The notes below the pieces were generated by a model. It was given only the letters and a program-made list of their open reading frames with translations. It was not told where the DNA came from and made no database searches. Below are positions 1 through 6,103 of a DNA stretch of 6,103 nucleotides, piece by piece. Source of the DNA: JBOGXF01 sp050694275. Its GTDB lineage: Bacteria > Actinomycetota > CADDZG01 > WHSQ01. The stretch's first letter is position 1; each line of letters begins with the position of its first letter. A program made the position numbers and the translations under genes. The stretch covers positions 1-6,103 of the forward strand of contig JBOGXF010000136.1 in assembly GCA_050694275.1 (NCBI GenBank), written 5' to 3'.

Positions 1-516
<516 letters not shown>

Positions 517-525
517 CGGGCTAAC

Positions 526-530
526 CCTCC
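526..530 (-). promoter_or_regulatory. Ribosome binding site that decides a CTG start
   Basis: On the minus strand GGAGG (within GGATGGAGGG) lies 9 bases before the CTG at 514-516. It is the strongest Shine-Dalgarno match in the 85-base leader and supports CTG as initiation codon of the SNF2 helicase. The same purine stretch sits inside a tiny frame, ATG at 538-536 to TAG at 523-521 (five codons), which ends 4 bases before the CTG and is in another frame. Confidence 0.5.
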
Positions 531-599
531 ATCCTCATGGTACTCACCCACTCGACGCCCGTCTCCACCCGCTGAAGGACGACGTGGCAAAGTGCTGGC

Positions 600-657
600 G
601 CCTAACGCTTGGCATCAGCCGCGCGCGCAGCGCGTCGGCTGCATGCCATTGTTAGAC
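600..657 (-). other. attC-like integron recombination site (end of helicase cassette)
   Basis: An imperfect palindrome of 58 bases. Read on the minus strand it opens with R'' GTCTAAC (657-651) and closes with R' GTTAGGC (606-600); both fit the consensus boxes RYYYAAC and GTTRRRY. Between them the arms TGGCAT-G-CAGCC and GGCTG-ATGCCA pair, leaving one unpaired G (opposite + strand c642), and a GC-rich apical stem leaves an unpaired A (t635). The unpaired spacers next to the R boxes are short (AA and AGC). Extrahelical bases on one arm are a known hallmark of attC sites, which IntI recognises as a folded single strand. The AACAA...GCGTTAGGC order gives the usual orientation with genes on the minus strand. 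It starts 37 bases after the helicase stop, the compact spacing normal in cassettes. Confidence 0.85.
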
Positions 658-694
658 AGCCTCCTCTACAGTGCGGAGACGCTGTCGTCGTCTT

Positions 695-1393
695 CTACTC
701 ATTGAGAATCCTCTCCCGAGCGATCTGCTCGATCTTGGCCGCATCGATGCTCCCGTCAGGGCCGTCCTCGGACGTGATCAATCGGTCCGCGTAGCCGTTC
801 TCCTCGTACCACTTTTCCTTCCGCCCCCACGCCTCGCGGTAGCTCGGCACGCTCAACATTCCGAGGTGCTCCCAGTAGTAGACGTCTCCCTCGAAGCTCG
901 CGGTGAAGTCCGGGAGACGGAAGTCCTTCGGATCCGAGCGCGAGTAGAGGGGCTGCTCGTAGGCGTAGCTGATCTCAAGCGCATCGAGGACGTCGGCCAC
1001 GACGACCTCGCTCTTCGAGCGAACGGCGACTCCCTTCCGCGTGCGGTGTATGAGCGCCTCCAGGTGAGGCCGCTTCACGTCGTCCGGTCGAAGAGCCAAG
1101 GTGAACATATGGGTGTTGCGCAGCCGGGTGTCCGAGCAGTCCGGACTGCGAAGCCGCCGCAGCGGCTCGATGTCCTTCTCGATGAGGAGGACCAGTTTGC
1201 GCCGGAAGCGCGTGAGCCCCGTGTAGATCAACTCCCGTGACAGGGTCGACGCCTTCTGCGGGATGATCAGGAAGACCACCTGGAAGTCGCTCCCCTGCGC
1301 CTTGTGGACCGTCAGCGCGTAGGCGAGCTTGAGGTTGTCGTCAACCTGCTTCCCGAAGTAGCTGTAGGACACGTTGGGCTGCGTCGAGAACAC
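695..1393 (-). CDS. C-terminal part of the RecD2-like helicase: motifs V-VI plus PD-(D/E)XK-like nuclease domain
   Basis: 232 residues if started at GTG 1393-1391, in the same frame as the upstream helicase part and separated from it only by TAA and three codons (LDV). It carries helicase motif V, LTVHKAQGSDF (residues 27-37), and motif VI, YTGLTRFRRKL (57-67), which belong to the second RecA fold of SF1 enzymes (UvrD_C_2 type). Residues about 120-200 then show a pattern resembling PD-(D/E)XK or Vsr/TnsA-like nucleases: SKSE (126-129), PDF (161-163) and YYWEHLGM (172-179), with E129, D162 and E175 as candidate metal ligands; the canonical lysine is not obvious. A separate start is weakly supported: the nearest GGAG is 16 bases upstream of the GTG. 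It is therefore more likely the cut-off tail of one 1178-codon gene than an independent protein, unless readthrough or reinitiation occurs. Nuclease activity is inferred from motif layout only. Confidence 0.75.
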   Translation of the reverse strand: MFSTQPNVSYSYFGKQVDDNLKLAYALTVHKAQGSDFQVVFLIIPQKASTLSRELIYTGLTRFRRKLVLLIEKDIEPLRRLRSPDCSDTRLRNTHMFTLALRPDDVKRPHLEALIHRTRKGVAVRSKSEVVVADVLDALEISYAYEQPLYSRSDPKDFRLPDFTASFEGDVYYWEHLGMLSVPSYREAWGRKEKWYEENGYADRLITSEDGPDGSIDAAKIEQIARERILNE

Positions 1394-1402
1394 GACATCA
1401 AG

Positions 1403-1405
1403 TTA
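1403..1405 (-). other. In-frame TAA interrupting the helicase gene (codon 943 of 1178)
   Basis: The minus-strand frame reads ...GNRSD, TAA, LDVVFSTQ... with no frame change. Motifs I-IV lie before it and V-VI plus the nuclease-like domain after it. A one-base change from TAC or TAT (tyrosine) would give this codon. The frame stays open for 235 codons afterwards with well-kept motifs, which suggests a recent nonsense mutation, a sequencing error, or recoding. The other stop codons seen in the window are TGA and TAG, so they neither support nor exclude TAA reassignment. Confidence 0.85.
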
Positions 1406-4231
1406 GTCGCTCCGATTCCCCTTCGTCGTGTTGCGAACGATCCCGATCTCTCCGTTGGCCACGTAGTCCAGGCCCGTATCTCTCGGCCAGCCCTGGACGC
1501 TCCGGTTGACGACCTGGATCACCTTGTCCGTGTAGACGATCTCCTGCTCCCCGAACGGCCGCGGCACCTTGGACCAAGGCTTCTTCGCGTTGGCGATGAG
1601 CCCGCCCTTGTATTCCATCTGGATCAGGCGGTTGAGATCGTCGGTGCCGAAGTGCTGGGCGCGCGTCGGGGAGAGTATCTGCCAGGCCTCGCTGCGTACC
1701 CACTCCTTGGTGTCGATCCCGAGCGAACGGTTGAAGCTCTGGTAGTCGTCGTCTCGGATCCCGAGGAGCTCCGCCATTCGGCCCCTCAGCTTGGCGAGCA
1801 GCTCGTCGTGGTCGTCCCAGAACACGACCTCGAGGTCGCCCTTGGACTCCCCCCGAGCGGCGGCGGCCAGAATCTCGTCGTCACCCGGGCTGACCACCGA
1901 TGCCCGGTAGCCGTCGGCGAGGGCCAGCGCGACGCTGTCCTCGGCGGGGGCATCACCCTCCTCGTCGGTGCGCATGGAGACGCCGAGGGAAGCGATGCAG
2001 TCGGGGTGTTCCTTCTGCAGCCAGTCGATAATGTCGGCGAACGGCCTCCCCGGGCCGATCGGGGGTAGCTGGTTCGGGTCGCCCACCAGGATCAGCCGAC
2101 TCAGCGGGCCCGAGTCGAGGGCGTGCAGCAGCGTCCCGAAGAGGTCCGTCGGGATCATCGAACACTCGTCGATGATGACGGTCGCCGCGTGGTAGGGACT
2201 CAGATCGCTCTCCGGCTTGAGCGCGAAGATGTCGGGCACGAACCAGCCCTGCTTCAGCAGGAACTGATGGATGGTCATCGCATTGCGCTCGGTCTTTGTC
2301 GAGAGACGAACACGCGCCTTCCCGGTCGGGGCCAGCAAGAGTGTCGGGTGACGACCTTCGGCGCGGACCAGCTCCTGAAGGAAGACCTTGAGAACCGAGG
2401 TCTTGCCGGTGCCGGCGCCGCCGGTTAGGACGCTCAGTCTCCGAGAGAACAGCGTGCCCAGCGCCGCCTGCTTCTCTTCCAGTGCCACCCGCGCGCGGTC
2501 GGACTCCGGTTCGCCGAAGAGTCCCCTGAGCGCGGCGAGCCAGTCGATCGGGGGATCGGCGGCGGGATTCGCCTTCTTTGCCCGCCGCTTGATCATCGAC
2601 GCGGCGTGCTGTTCCAGCGACTGCAGATGCTTGACCGCGACCAGCTCGGGATCAGAGTCGAAGACCATCCAGAGGAGCTGCTGGTAGAAGTCCGCTTCGG
2701 CCAGCACGATCTCCCGATCCGGGCGGCACGCTCTGCGCTCCGGGAAGCGGCCGATGATGCGGCTCAGGAAGTCGTCGAACGTCAGTACCGTGTCCCCGCT
2801 GCCGGCGGCCTCCTGAAGAACCGCGACCCCTACGGCGCGAACCCTGCGCCTGTCGTCGTGGGATACCTCGTCATCGTCGGGGAACAGCGCGGCGTTCCCC
2901 TCGGGTCGCAGACCGTGATCGATCGTCTCCAAGGCCACGGGATCGGAACCCGCCGCCCCGAGGTCGCTCTCGGTCAGGATGTAGGGGTTGGCAACCAGCG
3001 CGTCCTCGGCGTCGTGGATGCCACTCGCCGCTCGCTGGTCCGGATTGGCGATCCGCTGGACCTGGCCCGGAGAAAGCTCGAACCGCGCGAGCTTGGACAG
3101 GAGTGCCTGGCGGGACTTGAGGAGCCCCCATCGCTCCCGCGCTTTGAGGAGCCCGGCGCTGTAGGGTCCCCCGTCCGGCTCGACCGTCCCGTCGAGGATC
3201 GACAGGACGTACTCCCACGGGTTCTCGCACTGCCTCGTTAGCGGCGCAAGGACGGTCCGCTGGAACGATGTCCCCTTCGAGAAGCCGAGGTACTGCAGCA
3301 CGCTGCCGGCGCCGGGGAATGGGCCGCGGTCGCTCCATGCCTCGGCCAGTGCATCGTTGAGCCAGGCAAGACGACGCTCCCAATCTCCTGCGACGTGGCC
3401 GTCCGCGGCGACGCGCTCCACGCACTGGATCACGCGCTCCAAGATGGCGACGGCCACGTCGTCGGAGACGTGCTCCCCACCGTAGGAGAAGGGGAGCAGC
3501 GCGTTCCGGGGCACGCGGCAGATGATGCCGTCCGTGGGATGGCCGTCCCGCAGGTACTCCTGGTACGGGATGCGAACACCCTGGTCGGGGTAGGCCTGGG
3601 TGATGCGACGCGACCAGACCGGATACTGGTCCTGGTACTTGGGCGTTGTTCCGAAGTAGAGCTGCGGGCCCACCTCGGCGATCCTTCCCACGCCGATAAC
3701 GAGGCGGGGCGTGTTTTCGTCGAGGGGATTGCCGTGGTTGCAGTAGTAGAAGATGAGGGAGTTCTCGGGCTCCAGCTTCCCCCAAAACCGCTTGAGGAGC
3801 TCCCGCTGACGATCCGGCTCGAAGACCCACCCGTTGCTCCGGGGGTCGTCCGGCCCCCGGATCGACAGGTCCTCCGCCTCGCAGACCTCCTGGAAGAACT
3901 CCTCGCGCATCCAACGGTACGGTGCCGGGCAGGAGGAGTGGGGGGGGATGTCCTCCGAGACCGACGGCAGCTTCCGAAACTCAAGCGGGTCTCGATGGAC
4001 GATGACGAAGCCGCGGTCGGCGTAGGTGGCCGGATCGCGGGAGCAGGGCGGCAACCACCCGTCGAGCTCGGCGAGCGGTGTGCCCGCGGCCCCGCGCTCC
4101 TTGTCGTCGTCCCGCGAGTCGCGGATGTGCTGGTGGACGATGCAGTGGGCGTTGAGATGCGGGGCGTCGCACACGCGGCCGTCCCATCCACGGTCGTGCC
4201 AGGCCAGTCGGGCCGAAAGGTGCGTCGTCAT
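1403..4231 (-). CDS. RecD2-like SF1 helicase, N-terminal 942 residues (ended by an in-frame TAA)
   Basis: A DNA helicase of superfamily 1B, cut before its last two motifs. Seen in order: an N-terminal segment beginning SARLAWHDRGWDGRVC (6-21) with cysteines at 21 and 30; a long region of unrecognised function to about 400; NPYILTE (415-421), resembling the NPYRL segment of the RecD2 helix-hairpin region; Q motif EKQAAL (586-591); Walker A GGAGTGKT (604-611); motif Ia LAPTGKA (633-639); Walker B IIDEC (686-690); motif III GDPNQLPPIGPG (717-728); motif IV ILSPTRAQ (852-859). The ATG at 4231 is the first start after an in-frame TAG (4288-4286) inside the R' box; GGACGAAG just upstream is a weak ribosome site. 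Without the downstream motifs V and VI this product should not unwind DNA alone. The whole frame to 695 would be 1178 residues with a nuclease-like C-terminus, and the gene is the only one in its cassette. An antiviral role is inferred from the neighbours. Confidence 0.88.
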   Translation of the reverse strand: MTTHLSARLAWHDRGWDGRVCDAPHLNAHCIVHQHIRDSRDDDKERGAAGTPLAELDGWLPPCSRDPATYADRGFVIVHRDPLEFRKLPSVSEDIPPHSSCPAPYRWMREEFFQEVCEAEDLSIRGPDDPRSNGWVFEPDRQRELLKRFWGKLEPENSLIFYYCNHGNPLDENTPRLVIGVGRIAEVGPQLYFGTTPKYQDQYPVWSRRITQAYPDQGVRIPYQEYLRDGHPTDGIICRVPRNALLPFSYGGEHVSDDVAVAILERVIQCVERVAADGHVAGDWERRLAWLNDALAEAWSDRGPFPGAGSVLQYLGFSKGTSFQRTVLAPLTRQCENPWEYVLSILDGTVEPDGGPYSAGLLKARERWGLLKSRQALLSKLARFELSPGQVQRIANPDQRAASGIHDAEDALVANPYILTESDLGAAGSDPVALETIDHGLRPEGNAALFPDDDEVSHDDRRRVRAVGVAVLQEAAGSGDTVLTFDDFLSRIIGRFPERRACRPDREIVLAEADFYQQLLWMVFDSDPELVAVKHLQSLEQHAASMIKRRAKKANPAADPPIDWLAALRGLFGEPESDRARVALEEKQAALGTLFSRRLSVLTGGAGTGKTSVLKVFLQELVRAEGRHPTLLLAPTGKARVRLSTKTERNAMTIHQFLLKQGWFVPDIFALKPESDLSPYHAATVIIDECSMIPTDLFGTLLHALDSGPLSRLILVGDPNQLPPIGPGRPFADIIDWLQKEHPDCIASLGVSMRTDEEGDAPAEDSVALALADGYRASVVSPGDDEILAAAARGESKGDLEVVFWDDHDELLAKLRGRMAELLGIRDDDYQSFNRSLGIDTKEWVRSEAWQILSPTRAQHFGTDDLNRLIQMEYKGGLIANAKKPWSKVPRPFGEQEIVYTDKVIQVVNRSVQGWPRDTGLDYVANGEIGIVRNTTKGNRSD

Positions 4232-4283
4232 ACTTCGTCCAATTTCTGAACTTGCGCGTGATCGTGCCCACTTGGGCTTGGCT

Positions 4284-4343
4284 GTCTAACGCCCAGCATC
4301 AGCGGCGGCGCCCAGCGCCGTCCGCTGCATGCTGTTGTTAGGA
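4284..4343 (-). other. attC-like integron recombination site (end of CBASS cassette)
   Basis: A 60-base imperfect palindrome starting 35 bases after the Cap15 stop. On the minus strand it runs from TCCTAAC (4343-4337) to R' GTTAGAC (4290-4284). Arms CAGCAT-G-CAGCGG-A-CGGCGC and GCGCCG-CCGCTG-ATGCTG pair, with the same unpaired G (opposite c4328) and A (t4321), 7 bases apart, as in the site at 600-657. Both sites also share GCATCAGC and GCTGCATGC on the + strand (4296-4303 and 4324-4332; 612-619 and 638-646). The R'' box departs from RYYYAAC in its first base, as if one C had been added (GTCCTAAC), and the matching 5' end of the CBASS unit shows the same eight-base form. Confidence 0.83.
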
Positions 4344-4377
4344 CGCGCAGTACGAGGATGGTCCGACATCTTCAGCA

Positions 4378-5031
4378 TCACGTCCCTCTCACATTAGAAA
4401 ATGAACGTTGAGCATCTACGAGTCGCGTACATAGCTCGTCGATGCGCGCTGTGAACTCCATTGTTCCCGTTGTCTTGCGGTCAGTCCAGTACTTCGCCGT
4501 GAGCGTCGTTGGCCGGAGGCTCGGCCCATGGGTCTCGACGATGATGGCACCTTGGTGCATCTCGCTAATCCGCTCGTCCCGCAGGTGGACGTTGGGCTCG
4601 TTGGTGTAGACCCCGATCACTTGGAAGCCGTTGCCGCTGGGTGACTGCCGAACGTGGTCAGCGACGAACCACGACTCTGATTCGGGGGTCATCAGGTGCA
4701 TCTGGAGCTTCGAGAGGGTCTGCTTCACGCCCATGTAGCAGACGATCATCGGCACGCGCTCGCTGGTTTCAGGGCGTACGTAGCTGGACTGGAGCTCCAC
4801 ACGCCAAGTTCCGCGAAGATCGGGGCGCTTGACGAACCAACCGTGAAGCCAAGGCTGACGCCAGAGCACGAACTCGAAGAGCAGGCCGACGCCGACCAAG
4901 CTGCTCACCACGATGCTGAAGGGCTGAGCGAGCGCCCAGACGACCGGCGTGCCCTGAAAGAGGAGCACTGCCAGCCAGACGGCCGCGGCGATGACGACGA
5001 AGGCGGTGATGTGGAGGCGTTCGAGTTTCAT
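4378..5031 (-). CDS. cap15: Cap15-type CBASS effector (2TM + beta-barrel, SMODS-associated)
   Basis: 217 residues. Two hydrophobic segments open the protein (about residues 9-27 and 33-56, the second with FSIVVSSLVGVGLLFEFVLW), followed by KRPDLRGTWRVEL (68-80) and an extended, strand-rich soluble region to the end. This is the architecture of Cap15, in which the barrel binds the cyclic nucleotide made by the partner CD-NTase and the protein then oligomerises in the inner membrane and disrupts it, killing the infected cell. The ATG at 5031-5029 overlaps the CD-NTase stop in ATGA, a 4-base overlap implying translational coupling, so an earlier start inside the CD-NTase gene is unlikely. The pairing with a CD-NTase directly upstream is the main support for the assignment; I cannot tell which nucleotide it senses. 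Confidence 0.88.
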   Translation of the reverse strand: MKLERLHITAFVVIAAAVWLAVLLFQGTPVVWALAQPFSIVVSSLVGVGLLFEFVLWRQPWLHGWFVKRPDLRGTWRVELQSSYVRPETSERVPMIVCYMGVKQTLSKLQMHLMTPESESWFVADHVRQSPSGNGFQVIGVYTNEPNVHLRDERISEMHQGAIIVETHGPSLRPTTLTAKYWTDRKTTGTMEFTARIDELCTRLVDAQRSFSNVRGT

Positions 5032-5954
5032 ACCGGTTTCACCCCCACGTAGTCCCATGCCGCGTTGATGAAGGAGTGGGCTTGGCCGCGCGTCCACGGT
5101 TGCGAGCCATGGAACAGGTACTTGATCGCATCGACCTCGCACCACTCCGCGCAGAGGGAGTGCTCCTTCGTGTTCTGCCAGAGAAAACGCAGCATGGACT
5201 GGACGCGGTCCTCCCAAGTGTCGTGCTCGAAGCACCGGTCTGGGGCGTTCCAGGCAAGACACTCAGCCAAATAGCCAGGAACGTCCGCAGCATGGGCGTT
5301 CCCCGCGTCCGCCAGCTCAATGTGCAGCTTCTTCAGGATGCGCACGATCCCCTTGAAGCGCCGCTGCGTTGAAGTGTTCTTGGAGACGCCGTTCTCGTAG
5401 TGAAGGGACGTGTGCGGCCAGTAGTCAACGAGGCGTTCGGGGAAATTCTCGATGCGTCGGCTACTGTTGTCGGGGATCAGGGCCACTCCGGCAAGGTAAC
5501 CTCCATTCTCCCAATACCGCCGGAACTCGAAGAGCGGCACGACGTCGGCTTCAACCTGCGCCTGTGTTGCCTTGATGTCGAATGCCTTATTGCCGCGCTT
5601 CACTGCTGCGCGACCGAAGTACGCGACGAGCGCTTCCTCGAGCTCGTCCTTGAACTGAGAGAAAGGGTAGTTCGCATCGCTGTTGCCGAAATCGGCGTTA
5701 CCCTTTCCGTTTGGATACTGGGCTAGGAAGTACTCGTAGAGCATTACGCCGACGTCCACATCGCTTTCCTGACGAACGTTGACGCGGTTGCGGAATGAGC
5801 CTTGCACGAAGACCAGTGTTTTCTTCGCTTGCAGCTTGGGACTACGGCTGATGGCGGTACGGATGGCTCGAATAACCTGCTCAGAGCGTTCCTGCTCAGA
5901 GTTGCTGGGCGATTGTGCCCAGGAGGCAAAGGCGTTCTCCCAGTCTCGTGCCAT
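5028..5954 (-). CDS. CBASS CD-NTase (cGAS/DncV-like cyclic nucleotide synthase)
   Basis: 308 residues, a normal length for the family. The nucleotidyltransferase core is clear: FVQGSFRNRV (49-58) holds the GS motif (G52, S53), SDVDVGV (64-70) supplies the metal-binding aspartates D65 and D67, and VEADVVPLFEF (134-144) supplies the third, D137, so the active site looks intact. Enzymes of this family make cyclic di- or trinucleotides when phage infection is sensed, to trigger the partner effector. The clade and product cannot be read reliably from sequence by eye. ATG at 5954-5952 is chosen over TTG at 5978, which lies on the proposed recombination junction; AGAGAAG sits 4 bases before the ATG. 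It is first in a two-gene operon with Cap15. No Cap2/Cap3 (E1/E2, JAB) or HORMA/TRIP13 genes are present, so this is a minimal, type I CBASS. Confidence 0.93.
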   Translation of the reverse strand: MARDWENAFASWAQSPSNSEQERSEQVIRAIRTAISRSPKLQAKKTLVFVQGSFRNRVNVRQESDVDVGVMLYEYFLAQYPNGKGNADFGNSDANYPFSQFKDELEEALVAYFGRAAVKRGNKAFDIKATQAQVEADVVPLFEFRRYWENGGYLAGVALIPDNSSRRIENFPERLVDYWPHTSLHYENGVSKNTSTQRRFKGIVRILKKLHIELADAGNAHAADVPGYLAECLAWNAPDRCFEHDTWEDRVQSMLRFLWQNTKEHSLCAEWCEVDAIKYLFHGSQPWTRGQAHSFINAAWDYVGVKPV

Positions 5955-5971
5955 CGTTCTTCTCTCAGGTC

Positions 5972-5979
5972 GTCCCAAC
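5972..5979 (-). other. R'-like recombination junction at the 5' edge of the CBASS unit
   Basis: GTTGGGAC on the minus strand. It resembles an R' box (GTTRRRY) in its extended form and pairs with GTCCTAAC of the CBASS attC-like site. The crossover would fall between G (5979) and TT (5978-5977). Unlike the other two junctions there is no palindromic partner arm on the upstream side (5980-6103): no AAC-ending R'' box and no matching arms were found. It could be an attI, a non-attC secondary site, or a chance match. Confidence 0.4.
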
Positions 5980-6103
5980 TAGAATTCTACGACTCGGCCG
6001 GCGTTTATCACGGCTGGACTTTCGCTGGATAACAGGAAGCGGACTCGGCGCGATCTGGGTCGCAACTCGCTCCGCATGATGGACTTCTGCAAGCGCTCGA
6101 GGC
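5979..6103 (-). CDS. Possible C-terminal end of an upstream gene (partial)
   Basis: An open minus-strand frame enters from the right edge and ends at TAG 5981-5979 after about 41 codons, finishing ...SSESPAVINAGRVVEF. I recognise no family, and a second frame is also open here, so coding is unproven. Its stop codon uses the G on the upstream side of the proposed cassette crossover, so if the gene is real the CBASS unit sits immediately at its 3' end. Otherwise 5980-6103 shows nothing I can support: no attC, tRNA or integrase start. Confidence 0.2.
   Translation of the reverse strand, partial: LERLQKSIMRSELRPRSRRVRFLLSSESPAVINAGRVVEF

Larger units (their letters stand above)
606..4289 (-). 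mobile_element. Integron gene cassette, about 3.7 kb, carrying the helicase-nuclease
   Basis: The unit runs from the G|TT crossover point in the R' box of the right-hand attC-like site to the G of GTT in the left-hand site. Its own 5' end, GTTAGACAGCC (minus strand 4290-4280), is the exact reverse complement of GGCTGTCTAAC (minus strand 661-651) at its own 3' attC, so circularisation would rebuild an attC with perfectly matched R boxes. This is what cassette logic predicts and is hard to explain by chance. It holds one gene, leaving about 58 bases of leader and 37 bases before attC. At 3.68 kb it is much longer than the usual cassette of 0.5-1.5 kb. No promoter is evident in the leader, so expression may depend on an upstream promoter. 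Confidence 0.8.
4290..5978 (-). mobile_element. Probable integron cassette of about 1.7 kb carrying a two-gene CBASS
   Basis: The 3' end is the attC-like site at 4343-4284. The 5' end is inferred at GTTGGGAC (minus strand 5979-5972): it pairs over all eight bases, one by G-T wobble, with GTCCTAAC at the unit's own attC. It encloses exactly the CD-NTase and Cap15 genes, with 24 bases before the first ATG and 35 after the last stop. Two-gene cassettes are less common than single-gene ones. The 5' boundary is less certain than the 3' one because no complete attC lies upstream of it. Confidence 0.6.

Noticed and set aside
600..657. Reading the two palindromes as Rho-independent terminators
   Set aside because: There is no T-tract after the stems, and the bulged arms with R boxes fit attC much better.
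2871..3914. Minus-strand frame of 347 codons inside the helicase gene
   Set aside because: Low-complexity arginine/proline/glycine composition in a shifted frame of the helicase; no motif of its own.
4266..4277. Short inverted repeat GCCCA-N2-TGGGC in the helicase leader
   Set aside because: Five-base arms with a two-base gap are easily expected by chance at this GC content, and nothing ties it to a regulator.
5984..6012. Possible promoter for CBASS: TAGAAT as -10 (minus strand 5989-5984)
   Set aside because: The hexamer 17 bases upstream (CGTGAT) is a poor -35, so a promoter cannot be supported.
5980..6103. Search for an attC or an integrase start at the right end
   Set aside because: No RYYYAAC box with matching arms was found, and the + strand ATG near 6077 begins MMDFCKRSR, which does not resemble an IntI N-terminus.

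Overview
The window looks like part of an integron gene-cassette array whose cargo is antiviral defence. Every gene reads on the minus strand. In transcription order (right to left) the layout is: (a) the end of an open frame entering from the right edge, of unclear reality; (b) a two-gene CBASS operon, a CD-NTase at 5954-5028 overlapping by 4 bases a Cap15-type 2TM + beta-barrel effector at 5031-4378; (c) an attC-like recombination site at 4343-4284; (d) a large RecD2-like SF1 helicase with a C-terminal nuclease-like domain, one continuous reading frame from 4231 to 695 interrupted by a single in-frame TAA at 1405-1403; (e) a second attC-like site at 657-600; (f) the first 172 codons of a SNF2-family helicase (516 to the left edge).

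The integron reading rests on direct sequence evidence. The two non-coding gaps hold the same kind of imperfect palindrome, bounded by R boxes (GTTRRRY / RYYYAAC), with the same two unpaired bases (G and A) at the same 7-base spacing on the same arm, and each begins 35-40 bases after a stop codon. The helicase cassette's own two ends are complementary over 11 bases (GTTAGACAGCC / GGCTGTCTAAC), as expected if the unit 606-4289 moves as a circle. The CBASS unit likewise has an 8-base end pair (GTCCTAAC / GTTGGGAC, one G-T wobble), which places its 5' end at 5978. No integrase and no third attC is visible, so it is not known whether this is an integron proper, an integrase-less attC cluster, or a cassette in a secondary site.

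The organism is a high-GC bacterium that I cannot name. The helicase and SNF2 regions are richer in GC than the CBASS unit (sampled 60-base lines: 44/60 and 43/60 against 31/60), which fits cassettes of separate origin. The two attC-like sites resemble each other closely, which is typical of cassettes held in one chromosomal integron.

Functionally, CBASS is a known abortive-infection system: the CD-NTase makes a cyclic nucleotide on infection and Cap15 then damages the inner membrane. The helicase-nuclease and the SNF2 helicase are inferred to be defence genes from domain content and company. The helicase-nuclease is the candidate for an undescribed one-gene system, although the in-frame TAA means this copy may be broken.
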